Shown one piece after another: positions 55,957 to 64,000 of a DNA stretch of 64,000 bases (positions are counted from its first letter, which is position 1; each line of letters starts with the position of its first letter). The notes under the pieces are model-generated. The model was not told where the DNA came from. It made no database searches and saw only the letters and a program-made list of their open reading frames with translations. The stretch is from assembly GCA_028673005.1 (NCBI GenBank), contig CM054118.1, positions 56,303,338 to 56,367,337 of the forward strand. Reading direction: 5' to 3'. Source of the DNA: Tanypteryx hageni. Lineage: Eukaryota > Arthropoda > Insecta > Odonata > Petaluridae. The translations under genes and the position numbers were made by a program.

Positions 55957-56720
55957 TCATTCTATATAGACGTTTCTTACATAGGAGGAGGAGGAGGATA
56001 CTAATGTTTAGGCACTTCCAGATGAGCTGGAGATTCGAAATTTTTTTCTTTGGTAGGATTTTGTGCAAAACCGACCAGAAAAAACGAAAATCTTGAAAAA
56101 GTGCAACAATGCGGCCGCTAACAATTCACAATTGTTTAAACAAATTTTCAAGGTTTATGTATTTTCGAATGTGCTACGGAGCTGAAATTTTTTTTAGAGG
56201 TAGGATTTGTAAAAAAACGAAATAGGGATTATACAAATTTCGATATTTTATTTTTTTTGGGAGTTAAAAATTCTTAAAGTTTAAACAAATAGATAACTGT
56301 TAAGGTACTACGGGACGAGGTAGGGGGCTGAAAATTTCAAGTTATATAGAGTTTAGACTTTATAAACAAATAAACATTTCAGAGTATTTATGAAATTCTT
56401 ATTGCGGCCGTTAAAAATTATTTAAATTTAAACAATTAGATAAATGTTATTTAACTTCTAATTGTACTATAAATTTAAAATTTGGCAGATATGTGTGGCA
56501 TTATTAACTCAATGTGGGAAAAGTATAATATTTCGAAAATTGCAAAAATTAGTGATAGTTTTACTCCATTATTGTTCCATAATGGAAAAACGAAAACCCG
56601 TCCAGAGGAGAAATCTTTAGAATTAAAGAAATATTTCTCATGATGAAATATCTCTCTGAAAAATTAATGTATTTTCAAGGTGAGATTAAATGCTTACAGT
56701 ATGCAAGCGCCTTCTACTAG
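55957..56720 (+). mobile_element. Non-autonomous Helitron, copy E (764 bp)
   Basis: Starts TCATTCTATATAGACG after A (55956) and ends CTAG at 56720 before T (56721). Hairpin GCTTACA-GTA-TGCAAGC lies 11 nt from the end. The body is collinear with copy A, including AGGAGGAGGAGGATACTAAT near the start. Confidence 0.88.
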
Positions 56721-56826
56721 TATTAGATTATAATTCTTGGAAGTAAAGACACACTTATACTCAAGCATTGCTGTAAAAATCTTCCAGTCGCTTCTCGCTG
56801 TTCCCTGTTTGGGAATTCCACTTTCC

Positions 56827-56860
<34 letters not shown>
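56827..56860. repeat. (CT)n microsatellite
   Basis: About 17 CT dinucleotides within a pyrimidine-rich stretch to 56890. Confidence 0.97.
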
Positions 56861-56865
<5 letters not shown>

Positions 56866-59654
56866 CCACCTCCCTCTCTTCTTTTCCTCTTCTTAACCCG
56901 TTTCGTTCCCTTCCCGCCGGGCGAGCGCATCTGGGCGGGGAAGAGATCGCACTCGGTTCCGAACTGGAATCTCAAATAGAAAGCGGTACTTTCTACACTT
57001 GCCAAGTAGTTCGGTCGGATGGTCGAACCGAGACAGACACGGATGAACCCGGATGCGGACGTCATCTCCGGCATTGAATGCAAGTCGACACATATAGTAA
57101 CTCTCGTGGCATTCATGTGTGTGTGAGAGTGCATTTGTTTCTAGGCCCTTTTTAAAAAACTTTGCTCATCTCGATTGCATTAAAAAAACGCAGAATATTT
57201 CTTCGGCCAATAAGACAAGGTGTGGATGCGGAAATTTTTTGATTGGCTTTCCACTATTCATGAAATAGTAAAATTATATATGATAAATCATAACATATGT
57301 CTAGGTTTTTAAGATACCCTGACACGGATTCTCTACAACACGGTGTGCTTTTAATAGGCAAAATTCAGATTACGCGGACTACGGTTCACATTAGCACGGT
57401 TTGGTCTGACTTGTGATGTGAGATTCCAGATTTCTGAGCGAGTTAGAGACGTGCCGGAGGACTAGAATCCTTTGTTTATAAGCTTAGATAATCGACAGCA
57501 GTGCTATTTGTGCATTTAAGTGCATTTAGATTAAAATAGATATATGTTTGCAGATGTAAGTGAAATTTTTGGTCTCGAGGATGGTTCCTGAACTCAGCCC
57601 TCCTTTCACGATGCAAAGCTGTTCACATAACACGCATCCACCGTGTTGTAGGAAAGCCGGGTATATACGCAATTATTGCTTTGTTAATCAAGAGAGCGGC
57701 TTCTACTTTTACAAGTTCCGGACTGACTAAAAACTGCCCTTTGTTTAATCGACAATTTTTTCTAGTTCTTTAATATTAGAATAAGAAATGTTCCTTTTCA
57801 TATTTATAATTTCGCTATAGTCTCCATACTTCTCTATGATTAGATTTTGGTTGTGGCATTCTCAAAAGTGTTTTCTACATCTAAATTAAGAAATAGAAAA
57901 TTTTAATTTTCTTATATTAAATAAATTTTATTCATCTGTAGCTAGACACGCAAGAAGAGCACATATTGCTAAGAGAAAATGGCAGCGCAAAACATTTCAA
58001 AACCGTAACTATGCAGGCATCAGTAGGTTATCTTAAGTGGGAGGACAGACAACCTTCAATTGTACGCATAATCACGAACAGTTTGTTTGACGTCACAATG
58101 GATGGTTTTACCGCCATTTATCTTCCCACTCATAATTACTGCCGTATAGTAAGCAGTTTATGGCGTTTATATAAGCAACTCTCTGTCAACATTCAATAAA
58201 TGAAAGTAAACAAAAAATTCCAATCGAAAGCAAGCAATTGCTTGGAGAGAAGGAGATAACGCTATTACACGTCTCACCCAGTGCGATTAGTTTAATAAAT
58301 GCACAGATTCTACTTCAGGTAGGATACTTTACATTGGAAATTTGGGATTAAATTAAACTTAATTGCTTTCAAAGACTGTCTAGGTTTTACATCAACGGAA
58401 AAATATGCTATAATTGGTTTGCAAGGTTTCGATGCGGAACATCTTCCGCGAGCATAACCGCATCTAACGATAAGACGCAAACTGTAATAATGGTCGCTTA
58501 TTTTTATTAATGTTTACTATGTCGCAAATCGCTGTATGTTTATTTTCAATCGATCGTTTATTTGCGCGCTTTGAGAAAAACACCTTTTTGCAATTTTAAT
58601 TAATCGGTCAGGTAAAATAGCTCTTGCCAATCGAATACGATTAATTAACGTTAAAATGAGAAAACAATATCCCGTGCCAAGTTTCAAAGCTAAATGTTAC
58701 AGAAATCCATGTGTATTTTTCTTTAACGTTTGAAACACGGCCAGCAAGAATAAGGAAAATATTAGGTGCGAGTATCAAATCAACAGTAAAGTTTTCGTCC
58801 TATTTTTATATTTTTAAGTACTCGTTTTTTGCCGTGTATGTGCACACGTAAGTATCTATGTATGTAAATTTGAATCCCTATAACACATATCTTAAGGGTA
58901 GGGGTTTTAATGCACAGGTTATCTTTTCCTAAAGACTTAAACAAAAAATCTTGAGAGATAACACATAACACAATATTGCACAATAATTTTCACAAGATCT
59001 CTGTTATATATTACCATGCTGCCTGAGTTCAGCTTTTAATTTCTTTAACTGAATTTATTTGGGGTAATCGTAATAAAAATAATAGCAATAATAATTGTTA
59101 TTATTAATATTATAAAGCGTGATCATGTGGTTGCGCCAGGATTAAAGGTATAAATGTTACTGCTCGTAACTTATCATTCATGACACATTCGTGGTGACGA
59201 GTACTTGATTCTGGGAACGTTGCCTTAGGAAAGTTCAGACCTATGAGATAACTCCTTCGTCACATTAAAGTTCCGAAAAAAACACACAACAGATATTATT
59301 GTCATTTTTCACATTCCATTCATTTTTATGGTGCCACCAAGCTGCTAGCTTAATCCCAGCATATATGAAATACATAATAACTCAAGTTAATGGCTCTTTA
59401 TATTACTTTCTCATATTATGTTGCAATCGCAAAAAAATCTACATCGAGATTTTAACGGAAATATTCGTTTTAGATGTCCCCGAGTCCAAAAAACTGTTTT
59501 CGCCATGACGTCTGTCTGTGTGTGCGAGCCCCTATACGGTTCAGTGAAATCAAATTATATTTCCTATTTACGCATAACATCATTTAGAATAGAAATTATG
59601 AAGAGATGAATGATATTGCGCAACAATGAAAGGTAGTTTCTTGTTGTTGATTTT
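56861..59654. other. Anonymous sequence (2.8 kb)
   Basis: 56880-57110 is CpG-rich with overlapping unrecognised frames on both strands. The rest is A+T-rich with 60-80-codon frames lacking similarity. No RNA gene seen. Confidence 0.4.
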
Positions 59655-59835
59655 CACAAAATGTCGATTTATTCAAAAGTAGCTCGGACGATTTTGATTG
59701 ACATTCACTCAGTTATAGAGCTTCTAGCCATAAACAATAATGTACACGCCATATTTCTAAAAAAAATAGCGTGCAGTGACATTATAATATATAGATTTTA
59801 ACGCCCAGCTACCACCCAGCTCGCTCAAAACTCTT
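59655..59835. repeat. Diverged interspersed repeat (partner at 3655-3855)
   Basis: Collinear short blocks with 3655-3855, including GTGACATTA and ACGCCCAGCTACCACC, in the same orientation. Confidence 0.5.
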
Positions 59836-60569
59836 CGCCCACCAATAAATGCTTCAGCGCGCTCTGAGGTGGCAGGCGGAGACGCGTGAGAGGGGAAGGG
59901 AAGGAATGGGAAGGTGAAACTTTAAGGGAAGGCGACGTCAGAACCGCGAGGTTTGGACCTCGTATCTCTAATTTGCGTCCATAATTTGGTTTCGACGTAT
60001 TAGTGATAAAGATGATCCCAAAAAGAGCCCTTCTTTATAGGAACGCTTGCACTCTGGGAAATGACGCGGATTGCTCCTCGAGACGAAGCAAACTGAGCAT
60101 GTACCTAAGAGCATCGTCCGTAGCGCGCGAAAAAATGAGCGTCTGAAATCTGACAATCACAAAAAAGGCAAAGGTTTTCTTTTCTCTCCGCCGCTATCGG
60201 ACCGATATATTTCTCTCGTTTTTCAATACGGGTGCGAATAACTCCTTGAGCAGTGAGAAACAGAAAAAGACGCGTGTGCGTGGGTGTTTGTATATAAGTG
60301 TGTGTACATACATACACAGGGGCGGCACGAGGAATTTTGGCGCTCCGGGCGAGATAGCACTCCAGCGACCCACTCCGTAAATGTTTGTCGAGTTACTTAC
60401 CAAGTACATATTAATTTATTCATCGCTTTGTAAAAATTACTGATAAAGAATAAATAAAAGGAATGCCATCAGAATTTCAGTCTGTTCTGCGTTATAAATT
60501 GAAATAAAATGTTTTCGCTTACAAATAATGCATAGATAGAATTTTGAACTTTGAGGAGAAAAAAATCCT

Positions 60570-60643
60570 GTACTTGACTGGGAATCGAACCCGGGTCTCA
60601 CCATTTGCCGGATAGGTGCTTTAACCAACTAAGCTATCAAGTC
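60570..60643 (-). repeat. tRNA-like sequence (SINE head), left arm of inverted pair
   Basis: A cloverleaf-like minus-strand sequence has D stem GCTT/AAGC, A box TAGCTTAGTTGG, anticodon-position loop CCGGCAA (GGC), T arm CCGGG-TTCGATT-CCCAG and acceptor GACTTGA/TCAAGTA. It has one mismatch in each of three stems. GGC is not a usual nuclear Ala anticodon. With the conserved AGTACAGGATTTTTT extension, this points to a tRNA-derived SINE or tRNA pseudogene. Confidence 0.7.
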
Positions 60644-60707
60644 AGCATGATTCTCCGTTCTCGAATTGGGGTGAAGAAGGGCTAACAGAGTAGTAAACCT
60701 CCATGCT

Positions 60708-60781
60708 GGCTTGATAGCTTAGTTGGTTAAAGCACCTATCCGGCAAATGGGGAGACCCGGGTTCGATTCCCGGTCAAGTAC
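60708..60781 (+). repeat. tRNA-like sequence (SINE head), right arm of inverted pair
   Basis: Reverse-complement partner of 60570-60643, differing at only a few bases. The A and B boxes are intact, the T stem is fully paired (CCGGG/CCCGG), and it is followed by CAGGATTTTTT. The inverted similarity extends beyond the tRNA-like bodies on both sides (CATGCTGxCTTG and GTACAGGATTTTTT). Confidence 0.7.
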
Positions 60782-60919
60782 AGGATTTTTTCCGATTTTT
60801 CCGCATGCATATTAAGTCATCTCAACACCTTTGTTTCTTAATGCATAGATAGTTGGTCGGGTTAGCGCCCCAAAGACTTTGGCGCCCCGGGCACCCGCCC
60901 GGCTCGCCCATAGCCCATG

Positions 60920-61597
60920 TATGTATATTTGTGTGTGTGTTTGTGTGTATAATGCAAAAGCGAAGTCACGTGAACAGGGATGGCGGGAATAATTGAGGTC
61001 AAGAAAGATGAAGAAAGAGAAAAAAGTAATAAAAAAGTGAAGAAGGCGAGACGAGAGGGCAAGAATCAGGAGATTTATGGTGGAGGTCAAAGTACAAGGT
61101 CAAGCAAGGTCGGGTAAAGGGATATGTTGTAATTACTACTACTTCTCCTCCAAATCAACCGCTGCAGATCCACCTTTTCCTTCACATTTTCTTCCTTCAT
61201 TCTCTGTCTACCTTTTCCCTTACTTCGTATCCCTCTCCCCACCTCCATCTCTCTCTCAACACTCTCGATCCCTTCCATGAACAGTAAAACATACCCACAA
61301 CCCCCACTCAAATCCTTCCAAATACGAGAGGAAAGCCGCATAGGACAATGTAATGAAAAAAGAATGAACGCCCTTTTATTAAAATGAACGAACGTCGAGG
61401 AAAGAAGAAAAAAATGTTAAATGTGATAGTGTGAAAGAGAAAAAGGAGGGGAAAGTCGTTCTTTCCCTGAAGTGGGGAAAACCAGAGGGAAAAGAAGTGG
61501 TTTGAGGTTCGGAGGTGTTATTTTTTAAAAATAAAGAAAGAAGGGCGAGGAGTGATGAAGCATTATTAAGGTAGATCGAGACTAGAAATTTTTGGGG
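60920..61597. other. Anonymous sequence
   Basis: A TG/TATG microsatellite trace lies at 60920-60950. No gene recognised. Confidence 0.45.
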
Positions 61598-62910
61598 AAA
61601 GAGAGTGAGATGAGAGAGAAAGTGAGATGAGAGAGAGTGAAATGAGAGAGAGATATGAGAGAGGGAGATATGAGAGAGAGATGAGAGAGGGTGATGAGAG
61701 AGATGAGAGAGAGAGAGATGGAGGGAGAGAGGGAAATGAGAGAGAGTGAGATGCGAGAGTGAGATGAGAGAGAGGGTGATGAGAGAGAGGGGGAGGGAGA
61801 TGAAAGAGATGGGGAGGGAGATGAAAGAGAGATGGGGGAAGGAGAGAGGGAGATGAGAGAGATGGGGAGGGAGATAAGAGAGAGATGGGGAGGGAGAGAG
61901 GGATGGATGGAGAGAAAGAGAGAGAGAGAAAGAGAGAGAGAGGGAGATAGGGGGAGAGAGGGGGAGAGGGGGAAGGGGGGAGAGGGGGAGGGAGAGGGGG
62001 GAGACAGGGGGAGACAGGGGGGAGACAGGGGGAGAGTGGGGAAGGGGGGAGAGGGGGGAGAGGGGGGGAGACAGAGGGGAGACAGAGGGGAGACAGAGGG
62101 GAGACAGAGGGGAGACAGAGGGGAGACAGGGGGAGAGAGGGTGGAGAGAGGGGAGAGAGAGGAGGAGAGAGGGAGAGAGGGGGAGAGGGGGGGAGAAGGA
62201 AGAGAGGGAGAGAGAGGGGGGAGAGGAGGAAGAGAGGAGGAGAGAGTGGGGGGGAGGAGGGAGATAGGGGGGAGAGAGGGGGGAGAGGGGAAGAGGGAGG
62301 GGGAGAGAGAAGGGGAGAGAGTGGGGGAGAGGAGGGAGAGAGGGGGAAGAGAGGGGAGAGAGAGGAGGGGGAGAGGGAGGGGAGAGGGAGGGGAGAGGGA
62401 GTGAGAAAGGATAGATAAAGAGAAGGGAGGGATAGAGAAAGAGAGAGGAAGAGTGAAATAGAGGGAAGGAGGAAGAGTAAAATAGAGGGAGGGAGGGAGA
62501 GAGAAAGAAAGAGATGAAGGGAAAGAGAAAGAAAGAGATGAAGGGAGAGAGAAATAAAGTGATGAAGGGAGAGAAAAAGGGAGAGAGAAACAGAGGGAGA
62601 AAAAAGAGAGGGAGAGAAAGAGATGCAGGAAGAGAGAAAGAGGCAGGAAGCGAGAAAGAGAGGGGGAGGGTGAAATGGAGGGATAGAGAAAAAGAGAAAG
62701 AGAGGGCAGATACAGAGAGGAAGGGAGGGATAGAGAAAGGGAGGGAGGGATAGAGAAAGGGAGGGAGGGATAGAGAAAGGGAGGGAGGGATAGAGGGAGG
62801 GAGGGAAGGAGAGAGAGAGAAAGATGGGTTGGGAGGGAGGGAGAAAGAGGAAGGGAAGGAAAGGTAGGGTGTGAGAGCTAAAGAGGGGAGGGAGCGCGAA
62901 GGAAGAGAGA
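61598..62910. repeat. GA-rich purine tract with minisatellites (1.3 kb)
   Basis: Plus-strand purine DNA with nested units such as GGGGAGACAGA repeated at about 62068-62130 and GGGAGGGAGGGATAGAGAAA repeated at about 62725-62800. The 190-codon Arg/Glu/Gly frame is compositional. Confidence 0.95.
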
Positions 62911-64000
62911 GAAATCAGGAATAAAAGGGGAATGAAAATTGAGGAAGAAAAGCAACTGACGAAATGGAAGGAACCGAGGAAAAAGTATATAAAAAGTCAC
63001 GTGATGTTAGAGATCGTCAAGATGAAGAAGGCAAAGAGACGGAGAAAATTCCCCTCGTTTTTCTTAGCGTTTGCGATTCAACCCAGAGAAAGCAAACGTC
63101 TGAGGATTTTTGAAGAGCGTTCACTCCTCAAAATACGTATATATCTATGGATAACTAAGTAATCGAACGCTAATGGAGCGGTTGTTAAATTTTAAGCGTG
63201 GAGCTAACAGTGAATCATCGAAATTCTACAAGTGTGGTTTTCTTTACAACCGTTGTACTAACGACGGAAACAAATTTAGTTGGCTGATCGTGACGTAATT
63301 ATGAGGTGGTCGGTGGGATGGCTGGGCCACCCTGCGCTCTCCTCAAGGTTGCGCGGATACTAAAATTTTCAGCGCAAGGCATCACAATGTTGTTTTATTT
63401 AATCATTACTGAGAAGCTGACTGGTGATTTTACGCACGGCTAAAATAATCCGGTTATGCTTTCATTTCGGAGGGGATGTAATTATTATTCGAGGAAGACA
63501 ACCAGTTTGCGCAGATCATAGGAAAAAGGGTATTTCTCTCAAGTTTAGCATGGCACATTCAATTAGGATGTCGACGTGACCGTGGCTTAATTTGAGGCCG
63601 CGTACTATATTGCTTCATTTTTAGAATGATGCGTTTTTGGTAGAGGTGGGACGAATCCAAAATTTTCTCGAATCCGAATCCGAATCCTAAAAGGTTCTCG
63701 AATCTCACGAATCTCTCGAATCCTTCATATAAGAATAATAATAAGAAGAAAAAAGAAAAAACTTTTACTTAAAATTAACAGTTTTTAATTAAAGCAAAAT
63801 TTGAAATCTGCGTTTAATGAAAAATTAATTTAAGAATACAGTTTTTAAAAACACACCTATATTTATTAAGAAGAAGAATTTTGTTAATGAAGTACATAAT
63901 TAAAACTCCTGAATCTTGAGGTTCATTTTCTCAACATAATTTGACAAAAATATTTGAGTATCAGTTCAAATTTTTTTGCATTTTTCCAAAACCTTTTTAA
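62911..64000. other. Anonymous sequence, possible transposon left end at 63642
   Basis: TAGAGGTGGGACGAATCC followed by repeated CGAATCC/CTCGAATC motifs (63642-63722) resembles the start of a DNA transposon that would run off the window. Nothing else recognised. Confidence 0.4.

Larger units (their letters stand above)
60317..60919. mobile_element. Probable hAT-type element containing tRNA-like pair
   Basis: Left CAGGGGCGGCACGAGG and TTTGGCGCTCCGGGCG pair with right-end sequences CTTTGGCGCCCCGGGC and GCCCATG. Flanks TACATACA and TATGTATA differ only by transitions. The central part carries the inverted tRNA-like sequences at 60570-60643 and 60708-60781. Confidence 0.55.

Noticed and set aside
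61832..62404. 190-codon Arg/Glu/Gly frame
   Set aside because: Purine-tract artefact without coding features.
1..64000. CRISPR array, prokaryotic operon or phage-like region
   Set aside because: No regularly spaced direct repeats with unique spacers and no prokaryotic gene organisation. tRNA promoters and transposon types are eukaryotic.
1..64000. LTR retrotransposons or endogenous viral sequences
   Set aside because: I found no paired long terminal repeats, primer-binding site, or gag/protease/integrase-like frames.

Overview
The window looks like intergenic (or very long intronic) DNA from an arthropod nuclear genome, probably an insect. The evidence is A+T-rich DNA, eukaryotic-type tRNA genes with Pol III box A/B promoters and T-run terminators, a D,D34D mariner, 5'-truncated non-LTR retrotransposons, and many hAT, Helitron and piggyBac-type elements. 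I could not recognise any host protein-coding gene. The longest open frames (the ~500-codon Ser/Leu/Pro frames near 7.5-9 kb and the Tyr/Ile/Leu frame near 49 kb) are translations of low-complexity repeats. The only frames with real protein homology belong to transposable elements, and all of those are broken.

Layout: 0-2.2 kb has a hAT-type element and a three-fold tandem duplication of a tRNA-Glu(TTC) gene. 2.2-10.4 kb is mostly anonymous, with a perfect 40-bp hairpin (4951-5033), a 1.4-kb GA-rich tract and a GT repeat. 10.4-13.0 kb is a nest in which one outer element contains three hAT-type insertions, one of which carries a retrotransposon tail, plus one Helitron. 15.8-19.7 kb is a second hAT cluster, with an element nested inside an element, followed by a hairpin retroposon with a 14-bp target duplication. 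21.0-21.7 kb is a TA-flanked pogo-like element. 25 kb has two tRNA-Arg(ACG) genes. 26-34 kb holds interspersed repeats, CR1/Jockey-type LINE tails and a TTAA-flanked piggyBac-like element. 34.4-36.8 kb is a head-to-tail array of three non-autonomous Helitrons. 37.2-40.9 kb has nested hAT elements, a hairpin with a hammerhead-like core, a truncated RTE-type reverse-transcriptase pseudogene and LINE tails. 46.8-47.6 kb is a second GA tract. 48.2-50.3 kb is a split repeat carrying a hAT-type element that contains a 12-bp satellite. 50.4-51.7 kb is a near full-length dead mariner. 52.3-53.5 kb shows a hAT inserted in a LINE tail beside an intact-ended hAT. 55.7-56.7 kb has another Helitron. 60.3-60.9 kb has an inverted pair of tRNA-like sequences, and 61.6-62.9 kb is a third GA tract.

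There is no operon-like or pathway-like gene cooperation. What the window records is the order of transposon insertions. Target-site duplications are clear enough to order many events. About nine of the hAT-type 8-bp duplications have TA in the middle, the pattern reported for the Buster branch of hAT. Five Helitron copies share the expected TC start, terminal hairpin and CTAG end. Two of them abut as CTAG|TC with nothing between, as expected from rolling-circle transposition.
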